Origin: Microbacterium sp.
Lineage (GTDB): Bacteria; Actinomycetota; Actinomycetes; Actinomycetales; Microbacteriaceae
NCBI GenBank assembly: GCA_031277945.1
Contig: JAITLK010000002.1
Span: 1 to 64,000 of the forward strand
Reading direction: 5' to 3'
Length of the DNA: 64,000 nucleotides
Numbering within the stretch: position 1 is the first letter of the stretch; each line of letters opens with the position of its first letter. Below, piece after piece: positions 8,181 through 15,497 of this stretch. A model generated the notes under the pieces. That model worked only from the letters and a program-made list of their open reading frames with translations. It did not search any database and was not told where the DNA came from. Position numbers and translations under genes: made by a program.

Positions 8181-8380
8181 CGTCCCTCCGTCCGGAATCC
8201 CGCGGCCTTGTGTGTGCCGTCGCAGAACGGCTTGATGGCGGACAACCCGCATCGGCACAGCGCGCTCGTTCGTCGGCGAAGGCTGATCGGCTCGCCATCG
8301 GCTGTCGTCAGCTGGATGTCACCGCGTACGAGGAGCGGTCCGTCCGGGTAGGGCGTGATGCTCGCTGGGCGGGCCGTCAT
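8177..8380 (-). CDS. CDGSH iron-sulfur domain protein
   Basis: A 67-residue protein whose second half has the complete CDGSH motif: Cys42 and Cys44 in CRCGLS, then Cys53 and His57 in KPFCDGTHK. These four residues bind a 2Fe-2S cluster in the mitoNEET-like family. The start and stop overlap neighbouring genes on both sides (ATGA junctions), placing it in the middle of a translationally coupled operon. The likely role is electron or cluster transfer to the iron-containing redox enzyme encoded just upstream. The call is firm at family level; the physiological function is not known. Confidence 0.92.
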   Translation of the reverse strand: MTARPASITPYPDGPLLVRGDIQLTTADGEPISLRRRTSALCRCGLSAIKPFCDGTHKAAGFRTEGR

Positions 8381-9420
8381 GCTTCCCCCCGATGCCGCAA
8401 CGAGGACTCACCGACCGACCAGCGCTCCAGCATGTGCCCTGCCACCATGCCGTCGAGGGCGAGGCAGGCGGCCGCCCCGAACATGATGTCGGGAAGCAGG
8501 TCGGGCCGGTCCTCACCGAGGGAGCCCGCGAGGTCGCGTGCGGCGATCTGCTCGTGGACGGCATCGGCCTCCACGTGCTCATCGAAGTAGTCCGTCACAT
8601 TGGCGCCGTACCCGAGGCGCCGGAAGCCATCGCCGTAGAGCCGGTTGGGAATCGACGAGGTCATCTCGAACGCGGCGAGGTGACCGACGATGGCGCCGAT
8701 GAGACGGCGATTGAGGCCGAACATCGACATCATGTTGTGCGAGGCGAGGGTGATCGCCGGGACGTCGTCCACGTAGACGGCGTAGGTGTCGTCCAGTCCT
8801 GCGCCGCGCATCGATGCCGCGAAGATCGCGGCGTGCACGCGGTCTGGCCGTCCGCCGCCGTACTCGTCGGACTGGATCTCCACGAGCGCGGCCTTGGCCC
8901 GCCCGTGCAAGCGGGGAATCGCCCAGGAGTGGGGGTCCGCCTCCCGCAGGGTGTACACCGAGCGCTGCATGAGGAACTCCTGAAGCTGCTCTGCGGTGGC
9001 CTTGCGGGCAACGAAACGGGAGAGGCTCGGCCCGTCGTCGGCGCCGGTGAGGTGGAAGAGCGCCCGAGCGATCGCGTCCGGCGTCGGCTCGGGCAGAGCG
9101 GGCATGCCGACGGCCTCGCGGATCGCCCGCTCGAACACTTCCTCCACGAGGGCACGAGCGGCGATGGCGCGAGTATCCCATTCGAGGCGCGGGTCGAAGC
9201 CTGCCACCGAGCCGTAGAGGGACGCGTACAGCGAGAACAGTGCGAGCTGGACGTCGTCATCGTGCAGGATGTCCGCGCTGGTGTCGAGGGCCTTCCGTGC
9301 GAGGTCGGTGAGGTCGGGGGACATGGTTCCGGACAGGTGGGCGAGCACGGCCTCGCTCAGCGGTCCGCGCGCAGCGAAGGGGATGCGGGCGGTGTCGAGC
9401 TCTTCTGCGGTGATGGTCAC
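8377..9420 (-). CDS. Iron-containing redox enzyme family protein (heme-oxygenase-like fold)
   Basis: A 347-residue protein from GTG at 9420, with GGAGATC just before the start. The segment ALVEIQSDEYGGGRPDRVHA is characteristic of the iron-containing redox enzyme family (PF14518), whose helical heme-oxygenase-like scaffold binds a di-iron centre. Further supporting residues are the DEHVEADAVHEQIA segment and acidic residues across the C-terminal helices. It heads the operon with the CDGSH protein and a glycosyltransferase. The sequence upstream in frame (to 9804) belongs to the opposite strand's small membrane genes and is not part of it. Substrates of most members are unknown; a few such enzymes oxidise or cleave small molecules. 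Confidence 0.83.
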   Translation of the reverse strand: MTITAEELDTARIPFAARGPLSEAVLAHLSGTMSPDLTDLARKALDTSADILHDDDVQLALFSLYASLYGSVAGFDPRLEWDTRAIAARALVEEVFERAIREAVGMPALPEPTPDAIARALFHLTGADDGPSLSRFVARKATAEQLQEFLMQRSVYTLREADPHSWAIPRLHGRAKAALVEIQSDEYGGGRPDRVHAAIFAASMRGAGLDDTYAVYVDDVPAITLASHNMMSMFGLNRRLIGAIVGHLAAFEMTSSIPNRLYGDGFRRLGYGANVTDYFDEHVEADAVHEQIAARDLAGSLGEDRPDLLPDIMFGAAACLALDGMVAGHMLERWSVGESSLRHRGEA

Positions 9421-9594
9421 GAGATCTCCGATCTGATTCCTGCAGTCTCTGGGCGAGTGGACGCGCCGGGAAGCGGGTTGACGCCCGCGCGCACAGGGGC
9501 TATCGCTGATCCCAAGCCCCACGGCTGTCAAGGGCCTTCCCGGCGCAGCGCGCCCGTCCGAGCCTGATGGTTCGCAGACGGAGGGAGCGAACCC

Positions 9595-9702
9595 GTGCAG
9601 GATGTCGACCGACGAGGACCCCGATTCGTGTTCTGGGCGTGGCTGGCGCTGATCGCCAGCGGTCTCGCCGTGATGATCGCGCTGCCGCTGGCGGGTCGCT
9701 GA
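9595..9702 (+). CDS. Small single-pass membrane protein, 35 residues
   Basis: GTG at 9595 opens a 35-residue frame, MQDVDRRGPRFVFWAWLALI..., made of a charged N-terminus and one transmembrane helix (about residues 12-33). A GAGGGAG ribosome binding site lies eight bases upstream. The stop is followed after one base by the ATG of the DUF6766-like gene, so the two are almost certainly co-translated. The site, spacing and hydrophobicity support a real gene although it is very short. Function unknown. Confidence 0.65.
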   Translation: MQDVDRRGPRFVFWAWLALIASGLAVMIALPLAGR

Positions 9703-9703
9703 T

Positions 9704-10381
9704 ATGGGCCGCTGGATCCGTGACAACGGACTGAGCCTCGCGTTCCTGGCGATCTTCCTCGTCACCCTCGTGGCTGAGTCGGTCGTCGGGCTGGCATACA
9801 CCAACGAGCAGCTCGCGCAGCATCGTCAGTCGGCGGTCGGCTATCTCGACTACGTGACGTCGTCGGACTTCCTCGTGGACGTCGCCGAGAACTGGCAGTC
9901 CGAGTTCCTGCAGTTCTTCCTCTTCATCCTCGCCACCGTCTGGCTCATCCAGCGCGGCTCGCCGGAGTCGAAGAAGCCGGGGGATGAGGGCATCGGGTCC
10001 GAGGAGGACCAGCTGATCGCGGAGCACGCCGCCCCGGATTCGCCGCGGTGGGCGCGCGTGCGCGGGTTCCGTCTCTGGCTGTACTCGAACTCGCTGCTGC
10101 TGCTGATGGGGTCGATCTTCCTGCTGTCGTGGTTCGCGCAGTCGCTTGCCGGGCGCGTGGTGGCGAGCGAGGAGAATGCACAGCACGGTCTCGGCGAGGT
10201 GAGCTGGCTGGAATACGTGGCCTCTCCCGAGTTCTGGAATCGCACCCTGCAGAACTGGCAGTCCGAGTTCTTGGCGGTGGGAGCCATGGTCGCGTTCAGC
10301 ATCTTCCTGCGCCAGCGTGGCTCCAGCGAGTCCAAGCCCGTGGGAGTGCCGCATCACACCAGCAGCGTCGAGGCTGACTAG
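9704..10381 (+). CDS. DUF6766-like integral membrane protein with internal duplication
   Basis: A 225-residue protein with about four membrane helices. It consists of two repeats: the first half contains ENWQSEFLQFFLFILATVWL and QRGSPESK; the second contains QNWQSEFLAVGAMVAFSIFL and QRGSSESK. Each half is helix, loop, NWQSEF, helix, QRGSxESK. The repeats are joined by an acidic linker near residue 100. This architecture resembles the DUF6766 family; no function is assigned. It follows the 35-residue membrane peptide by one base, suggesting a small membrane complex. Confidence 0.8.
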   Translation: MGRWIRDNGLSLAFLAIFLVTLVAESVVGLAYTNEQLAQHRQSAVGYLDYVTSSDFLVDVAENWQSEFLQFFLFILATVWLIQRGSPESKKPGDEGIGSEEDQLIAEHAAPDSPRWARVRGFRLWLYSNSLLLLMGSIFLLSWFAQSLAGRVVASEENAQHGLGEVSWLEYVASPEFWNRTLQNWQSEFLAVGAMVAFSIFLRQRGSSESKPVGVPHHTSSVEAD

Positions 10382-10505
10382 GCCTGTGCCGAAGGTCACA
10401 TCGTCGACTTGCATCGGGAATGTGGCCCATACATAGTTATGTCGTCGGCGGTCCGCTGCCTTCAGCACGACCGCCTCTGCGTTCATGACGATGTGGGAGG
10501 TAGCC

Positions 10506-10820
10506 GTGGGCAAGTTCATCTACGCGGACTCGGTCAAGGTGGATATCGAGGACCGTGCTCTCGCCCATCTGCAAGTGGTGATCAGCAACAAGCTGCGGCG
10601 CAGCGAAGCGTTCACTTTCACCTGGCGGGAAGACGCCAGTGCCGGCGACGGGCGCACGAGCGTCTGGCTGCATCCGGCGGTGCCCATCGTGTACCGGTTC
10701 TACGGGAGCAGGCGCCCCCAGCTGAACCCGGCGTGGGTCGAGGCTCTGGCGTACACAGCCAACTCGCCGTCCGGCCTGCACCTCGTGCCCGAGCCCGTGG
10801 AATCAGCCCCGCCGCAGTAG
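10506..10820 (+). CDS. DUF7882-like small conserved protein
   Basis: A 104-residue protein. The GTG at 10506 (MGKFIYADSVKVDIEDRALA) is preferred over ATGs at 10485 and 10491 because GGGAGGTAG lies a few bases before it. The sequence reads as a single soluble domain with SVWLHPAVPIVYRFYGSRRP and LAYTANSPSGLHLVPEP. Proteins of this style are frequent in Microbacteriaceae and are sometimes mislabelled as ATP-dependent DNA ligase; nothing ligase-like is visible. It lies just upstream of tRNA-Lys. Function unknown. Confidence 0.7.
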   Translation: MGKFIYADSVKVDIEDRALAHLQVVISNKLRRSEAFTFTWREDASAGDGRTSVWLHPAVPIVYRFYGSRRPQLNPAWVEALAYTANSPSGLHLVPEPVESAPPQ

Positions 10821-10913
10821 CAGCCGGTGACACTCCCGAGCCGACTCCGATTTCACGTTGGGGGCATCGCCTGGTAATGTTTTCTCTGTTGCCGCAAGGC
10901 GCAGAAACACCAA

Positions 10914-10989
10914 GCACCTCTAGCTCAATCGGCAGAGCAACTGACTCTTAATCAGTGGGTTCTGGGTTCAAGTCCCAGGGGGTGCACCA
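10914..10989 (+). tRNA. tRNA-Lys (anticodon CTT)
   Basis: A full cloverleaf can be drawn: acceptor GCACCTC/GGGGTGC, anticodon stem ACTGA/TCAGT around the loop CTCTTAA (anticodon CTT), T arm CTGGG-TTCAAGT-CCCAG, encoded CCA at 10987-10989. It serves as integration site of the following element: its 3' part is repeated at 15498. A TAATGT box at 10875-10880 may be part of its promoter. Confidence 0.95.
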
Positions 10990-11049
10990 GCTCAGGCCCC
11001 GGAGTTCACCTCTCAATCAGGTGAACTCCGGGGCCTCTGTCGTTCCTGC
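10953..11049 (+). repeat. Left attachment repeat (tRNA-Lys 3' end plus terminator)
   Basis: First copy of the 97-bp repeat. It forms the functional 3' half of tRNA-Lys and an intact terminator hairpin. The adjacent integrase remnant points to this as the integrase-proximal end, whose tRNA 3' sequence would have come from the incoming element. Confidence 0.8.
10994..11036 (+). terminator. Terminator after tRNA-Lys
   Basis: Perfect 18-bp stem (10994-11011 and 11019-11036) with a 7-base loop CTCAATC, five bases after the tRNA. The hairpin is contained in the direct repeat of the integrated element; in the second copy its left arm has three mismatches. Confidence 0.8.
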
Positions 11050-11108
11050 TGCATGACCGTCAGAGGCTCCAGACAACACGCAGACAACATGGCGACGGAC
11101 GTGCGCCG

Positions 11109-11552
11109 TCAGGCTGCCAGCGCCAATGCCTCAGCCCGCTTCGCCTCGATGCTGGCGATCACCTCGTCGACGCGATCCGGCCACAGGTGGGTGTAGGTGT
11201 TCAGGGTCTCGGAGGCGTCCTTGTGTCCGAGCATGTGCTGCACGAGCTTCACGTCAGCGCCGGCGGCGATCGCGTTGGTGGCCGCGACGTGGCGGAGGTC
11301 ATGTACGGACATGCCGGTGGCGAGACCGTCGATGTCGCGGATCTTGCGCCAGACGCGGTTGTACCAGTTCTTGCCGTCAACGGCTGCGCCGCGAACGGTG
11401 ACGAACACGAAGTCCTCCCGGTCCCTGCCGACAATGAGTCGGCGGATTCGGTCAGCGACGTGCTTGGTGATCGGCAGCCACCGTTTCTCGCCTGTCTTCA
11501 CTGGTCCGAGCACGCGACGCCCGTCCCGATCGAGAGTCCACGTGCGGTGCAC
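11109..11552 (-). pseudogene. Tyrosine recombinase (integrase), C-terminal fragment
   Basis: Only 147 residues remain of a protein usually 350-400 long. The fragment has the catalytic lysine hairpin (GPVKTGEKRWLPITK), the HDLRHVAATNAIAAG box with catalytic His and Arg, the LGHKDASETLNTYTHL segment with the second His and the nucleophilic Tyr. The N-terminal core-binding domain and the first catalytic Arg region are missing; the frame is closed upstream at about 11553. The gene lies 60 bases from the left attachment repeat, where such integrases normally sit. It should be inactive in strand exchange. Confidence 0.88.
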
Positions 11553-11632
11553 GCGGATCCGTAGTCAGTCGAGATACCGGCCACTCAACGAAGACACCGA
11601 CGCCCCCTAAGGCCAGAACGGAGACCGCTCCT

Positions 11633-11958
11633 ATGGAGATCAATCTCCCGGCCATCCCGGCCGGCATCCTCACCCTGCTCGCGCTCCTCGCTCCATACGT
11701 GATCGCGATCATCAACCGGTCCACGTGGTCGGCTGCCACGAAGGCGTCGTCAGCGTCGCCGCGTCGGCCATGCTCGCCGCCGTCGTGATCCTCGGCTACT
11801 TCTGGATCGCCGGCGACGTCGTGCCCGACTGGCCTGTCCTGATCCTCCTGGCTATCGTCGTCGTGCAGGCGTCATACTCCCTCATCGCGAAGCAGCTCGG
11901 CGCGGCGAAGCTCGAGGATCGATTCACTGCCGGCGTGAGCTTGCGCCGCGACATCTGA
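11633..11958 (+). pseudogene. Holin-like phage membrane protein, frameshifted
   Basis: An ATG at 11633 opens MEINLPAIPAGILTLLALLA, a membrane helix, and continues to about STWSAATK. The reading then must move back one base to continue as GVVSVAASAMLAAVVILGYF, a second membrane helix, then DWPVLILLAIVVVQASYSLI and a charged tail ending RRDI at 11958. Joined, the protein would be about 108 residues with three helices, a typical holin or phage membrane protein layout. The break near 11735 is a one-base deletion, or less likely a programmed -1 shift; no classical slippery heptamer is visible. The second part could be read alone from GTG at 11725. Confidence 0.6.
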
Positions 11959-12046
11959 GCATCACCAACACGAGGCCTCTCGCCTCGACCCCGGTCCGGG
12001 CGAGGGGATCTCTCCATGTGCATCTTGGCGCCCGAATCACATGGTC

Positions 12047-12052
12047 TAAGGT
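12047..12052 (+). promoter_or_regulatory. -10 box of a leaderless promoter
   Basis: TAAGGT, six bases before the GTG at 12059. A TTGGCG at 12025-12030 could be the -35 element with a 16-base spacer. This gives the element's two-TM gene its own promoter. Confidence 0.5.
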
Positions 12053-12058
12053 TCGACT

Positions 12059-13030
12059 GTGGATGAAATCGACACCCTGCGTCGAGCGGCCGATTCCCTC
12101 AGGATGCACGCCCCTGACGGTATGGAGCAGCCCGCGCCGGTGGATCTTAGGCTTGCTCGTGCGTTGGAAGCCTATTCGGAGACCGTGGACGCGGTGGAGT
12201 CAGCGTCGTCGGAGATGCGTCTGCAGCCAACTCCTGAAGGCGAGACGATCGTTGAGCTCATACACAGGTGGAGTGCGACTCGAGATCGTGTAGTCCGCCT
12301 CGCTTCTCGACTCGTTGAAGAGGGCAACCTTGACAATTCCGAGAGGCGTCTGCATCTAGTGCATTCCCTCTACAGAGCGATGATCGAGAGTCTTGCATTG
12401 CTCCGTTCCACCCCCGAAATTGCAGAGTTCCGCGATGAGCTGCAAGACGGTGCTTGGGTGACATCGCAACTGGCTGATCAGCTTGCGATGGAGCGACGTG
12501 TCGCCGACCAGGAGCGGACCGAGCGGGTTCTCGATCAAGCGGAGCGGGCCTCAGCGCTTAAAGGCGAAGAGACGTTTCAACCGGCGTTCGATAAGCACGC
12601 GCGAAGCCAGCTGATATCCGCAAACGTCTATCGTGCGCTGAGCATCCTCGCCATCTTGGTCGCCGTCACCGTTGCCGTTCTGTGGGCACTTCCCCCGAGG
12701 TTTGATCCGTCCGCCGGTGCTGATCGGTGGGTTGATCTGGTAGCGCACCTCTCGGTCGTGATCGGTGTAGGCACTCTGGCTGCCTACCTCGGCCGACAGG
12801 CAAGTAATCACCGTCAGATGTACAACTGGGCGCGGAGCATCGCGCTCCAAATGACGGCGATTCCGTTGCTGGCGGAGAGCTTGCAACCGAACGAGCGCAG
12901 CGAGATCATCAATCTACTCGCGCGGCGAGCGCTGAGCGCACCGCCTGAGAAGAATGGGGATTCCGACAGCGAGATCACCACCGATCGGTTGTTGGACCTC
13001 ATCACGGCCGCTTTGAAGAAGACCAGCTGA
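12059..13030 (+). CDS. Two-TM coiled-coil protein of unknown function (element cargo)
   Basis: A 323-residue protein from GTG at 12059. Residues 1-185 are helical and charged, with probable coiled coil at 140-165 (AMERRVADQERTERVLDQAE). Two membrane helices follow, about 192-212 and 226-245, with a short loop between, so both long ends are predicted in the cytoplasm. The C-terminal 75 residues contain NHRQMYNWARSIALQMTAIP, then a helical acidic tail. No enzymatic motif is recognised. The gene is the most AT-rich in its area, has its own leaderless promoter and ends at a strong terminator, as expected for an independently expressed cargo or moron gene of a phage-derived element. A superinfection-exclusion or defence role is conceivable but purely speculative. 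Confidence 0.75.
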   Translation: MDEIDTLRRAADSLRMHAPDGMEQPAPVDLRLARALEAYSETVDAVESASSEMRLQPTPEGETIVELIHRWSATRDRVVRLASRLVEEGNLDNSERRLHLVHSLYRAMIESLALLRSTPEIAEFRDELQDGAWVTSQLADQLAMERRVADQERTERVLDQAERASALKGEETFQPAFDKHARSQLISANVYRALSILAILVAVTVAVLWALPPRFDPSAGADRWVDLVAHLSVVIGVGTLAAYLGRQASNHRQMYNWARSIALQMTAIPLLAESLQPNERSEIINLLARRALSAPPEKNGDSDSEITTDRLLDLITAALKKTS

Positions 13031-13035
13031 CCTTG

Positions 13036-13063
13036 CCCCCACTCTCCTTCGGGAGGGTGGGGG
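13036..13063 (+). terminator. TTCG-loop terminator (first of two)
   Basis: Twelve-bp stem (13036-13047, 13052-13063) closed by a TTCG tetraloop and followed by TCTTT. It starts five bases after the stop of the two-TM gene. A near-copy lies at 13597-13626. Confidence 0.85.
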
Positions 13064-13106
13064 TCTTTCGTCGTGTCGGGGACGAGGCGTCGCAGGGGTC
13101 GTTGCG

Positions 13107-13556
13107 TTGAGCGGAGTGTCGATCACCAATGGGCCGGAGCCGTTGTCGGCAGAAGAGCAGCCCGCTGTCGGTGAGAGGGTGGAGATCGTCTACAGCAATG
13201 CGGTTGTGGTGCATCAGCAGCTGCTCGCGGGGTGTGTGGTCTCGGCCAGCGCGTTTGAGCCGTACAAGTCGGGCTTGGCGGTGTTCTCGAACGCTACCTA
13301 CCACCAGACCGGTTGCACGACGGCCCTGACGGGAACGTCCTCGGCACTGCAGCTGTTGGAGTGGTGGGGGTACGACACGAAGACTCAGGTACAGAAGGGA
13401 GCCCCTGTGAACAACAACTCCTACGGCTACCTGAACAAGTACACGTGCGCCAACACGAACGGAACCAGCTACCAGAACACGCTGTGGCAAATCTCAGGCT
13501 CAGAGGACTGGATCGTTGCGCCGAGCCCCGAGATCCGGCTTGCATGTGGAAAGTAG
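13107..13556 (+). CDS. Small Cys-containing protein of unknown function (element cargo)
   Basis: Up to 149 residues from TTG at 13107; GTG at 13116 is another possible start and neither has a clear ribosome binding site. The C-terminal two thirds look like a secreted beta-rich domain: aromatic and Asn/Thr-rich segments such as SNATYHQTGCTTALTGTSS and NNNSYGYLNKYTCANTNG, with three or four cysteines. Yet no signal peptide is visible, so the N-terminus may be degraded. QLLAGC near residue 42 mimics a lipobox but lacks a hydrophobic stretch. The gene is boxed between two nearly identical TTCG terminators, an arrangement common for phage moron genes. Confidence 0.5.
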   Translation: MSGVSITNGPEPLSAEEQPAVGERVEIVYSNAVVVHQQLLAGCVVSASAFEPYKSGLAVFSNATYHQTGCTTALTGTSSALQLLEWWGYDTKTQVQKGAPVNNNSYGYLNKYTCANTNGTSYQNTLWQISGSEDWIVAPSPEIRLACGK

Positions 13557-13596
13557 CGAACTGAGGCGCTTGCAACACCTCAAGACGTGACCCCCG

Positions 13597-13626
13597 GCCC
13601 CTGCTCTCCTTCGGGAGGGTGGGGGC
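13597..13626 (+). terminator. TTCG-loop terminator (second of two)
   Basis: Thirteen-bp stem (13597-13609, 13614-13626) including three G-T pairs, with a TTCG loop. It shares CTCTCCTTCGGGAGGGTGGG with the terminator at 13036. The pair brackets the small Cys-containing gene. Confidence 0.75.
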
Positions 13627-13705
13627 TCTTCGTCGGTGGGTTTCAGCGCTTCGTACTGCGCTACGGTGGCTCCGTGTTGGTGCCCGCTCAAGCAGGAGAC
13701 TCACT

Positions 13706-15232
13706 ATGACCAAGCAACCGATCGATCGACGTTCCGCCCTCAAAGCTGCCGCGACGGGAGGTATCGCCCTAGCTGCAGGCACGCTCGCCGCGGCGGTTCC
13801 TGCAACGTCGGCATCTGCGGGTGCGATCGTTGCGGATACCACTGTTCATGTGCGTGACTTTGGCGCCGTGTGCGACGGCGTCATCGACGACACCGCTGCG
13901 GTCCAGGCCCTCTTCACTCACCTTGCGGCCAACGGTGGCGTCGGCGTTGTCGGCGGCACGATCCTCTTGACGGATACGGTGACGGTGATCGACCCTGTGC
14001 GACCCTTCTCAGTTCGGTCCGAGGGTGGGCATGGATCTGCGCGGTTCCACTCCGTCACGACGACGCGAAAGAACGCGTTCACTTTCCGGGGCCTTAAGGA
14101 CACCCGGCTTGAGGGCTTCACGATCGACGGCGATTCGTATTTGACGACGATGCACGGCATTTCCGCCTCGAATTGTGAGAACACCACCTTCGAAGACCTC
14201 AGGGTTGAGAACTACTTCGGTACAGCGATCCTGTTCTTCAAACATGATGGGTTCCCCGGCGAATCGACCGGCAACCATATGGTGAGCTGCAGTGCGGTCG
14301 GGGGCGGGTATGCATCGAACGGTCTGCTGATCGAGAAGTCGTCGTTCTCCGGCCTGTACGCGTGCTCCGCGAGCGGTATTGACGCGGCTGCCGCGGCGCC
14401 CGGCTATGGGTTGCAGCTCAAGAACGATTGCTTCGGTTGCACCATCCAGGGTGGCTCCGTCGATGGGGCTTACGCCGGGGTCGCGTTCGGGTACGATTCA
14501 GCCGCCAGCGGGAACCAGTTGAACAACGTGGTCACCGATGTCTCTGTAACGAACTGCACTTATGGGTTCCTCGGATCCCGAGGCGTTGGCAACTACGTGC
14601 AGATCAACGTGGACATGGGGGACTCTCCGTCATGCTTGGCCGCACTTCGGTTGGGTGGGAACTTCAGCAACAACCGCGTCGAGGTAGGCGTCCTGAACCC
14701 GAACGCGGCAGCGACAGTCGCGACCATAGGAGAGGACTACAACCTCATCGCGATCGCCTACGTCAACCGGCTCGGAACGGCGACACTGGCAGATTTCGCG
14801 TCGACGTCCTCGTACAACAGCCTCCGTGTTGGGCCCATCGGAGACAAGACGGCGCTAAGCGCTTCCGCGGTTCCTATTGTCGATGCGGGCGCATCAAACC
14901 GCGTGAAGTTCGACGTGCACGACGAGCTTCATGCAACCAATCCCACCGGCGCATCGCTCGTGCGGTTCACATCTCCTACGGACGCGGGGTCCTGGTTATC
15001 GTTGTCTCGGACGAACAATCACTACTCGTTGCGTCTCGCCGGAACCGACGTCTTGTACGTCTCACCGACCAATGTCCGTCCCGGAATTCAGAATGCGCAG
15101 TCGCTCGGGGATGCTGGGCGACAGTACAAGGAAGCATGGCTTCGCGATGGCGTCGTCACACGCTCCCCGAACGGCACTGCGTACCGCATCAAAGTCACCG
15201 ACGCTGGCTCGATCTCTGTCACCCCCGTGTAG
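13706..15232 (+). CDS. Tat-exported pectate-lyase-fold, tail-spike-like protein
   Basis: A 508-residue protein from ATG at 13706 with AGGAG upstream. Residues 1-37 are a Tat signal: DRRSALKAAATGG, a mild hydrophobic core and a SASA cleavage site. VHVRDFGAVCDGVIDDTAAV opens the pectate-lyase-3 type right-handed beta-helix, whose irregular coils occupy about residues 45-420. The C-terminal 50 residues (LGDAGRQYKEAWLRDGVV, then a short beta end ISVTPV) look like the distal knob of phage tail fibres or spikes. Family knowledge: such proteins bind or cleave polysaccharide. A Tat signal on a phage-like spike is unexpected. It is the last gene of the integrated element. Confidence 0.75.
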   Translation: MTKQPIDRRSALKAAATGGIALAAGTLAAAVPATSASAGAIVADTTVHVRDFGAVCDGVIDDTAAVQALFTHLAANGGVGVVGGTILLTDTVTVIDPVRPFSVRSEGGHGSARFHSVTTTRKNAFTFRGLKDTRLEGFTIDGDSYLTTMHGISASNCENTTFEDLRVENYFGTAILFFKHDGFPGESTGNHMVSCSAVGGGYASNGLLIEKSSFSGLYACSASGIDAAAAAPGYGLQLKNDCFGCTIQGGSVDGAYAGVAFGYDSAASGNQLNNVVTDVSVTNCTYGFLGSRGVGNYVQINVDMGDSPSCLAALRLGGNFSNNRVEVGVLNPNAAATVATIGEDYNLIAIAYVNRLGTATLADFASTSSYNSLRVGPIGDKTALSASAVPIVDAGASNRVKFDVHDELHATNPTGASLVRFTSPTDAGSWLSLSRTNNHYSLRLAGTDVLYVSPTNVRPGIQNAQSLGDAGRQYKEAWLRDGVVTRSPNGTAYRIKVTDAGSISVTPV

Positions 15233-15497
15233 CCCTCAGCCGAGGCCGTCAGCGATGCGGGTCCTTTCGACCGACGAACCATCAGCGCTGCTCCGGCGGG
15301 TTGGGTGCACTGTGTCCCCCCCCCCCCCCCCGCAGCGCGTCGCTGCTGTCCGAGCCCGACCCACTGCTCAGCGCCCGGAAGTGAGCGGAGGGCGTCGACG
15401 AGCGCGGGCTGCACGCCGAGGTCATGACCGTAGTAGCCGACCCATCCGCCGGCCTGTTCCGCGAGGATCTTGGCGTGACCGTGCGCCATGACTCGAC
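15233..15497. other. Non-coding or degenerate stretch with a 16-C homopolymer
   Basis: No convincing gene lies between the spike-like protein and the right repeat. There is a run of 16 consecutive C at 15316-15331. On the minus strand, 15342-15489 can be read as MAHGHAKILAEQAGGWVGYY and onward to the homopolymer, which has protein-like composition but no recognised family, and is probably a phage gene remnant. Confidence 0.5.
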
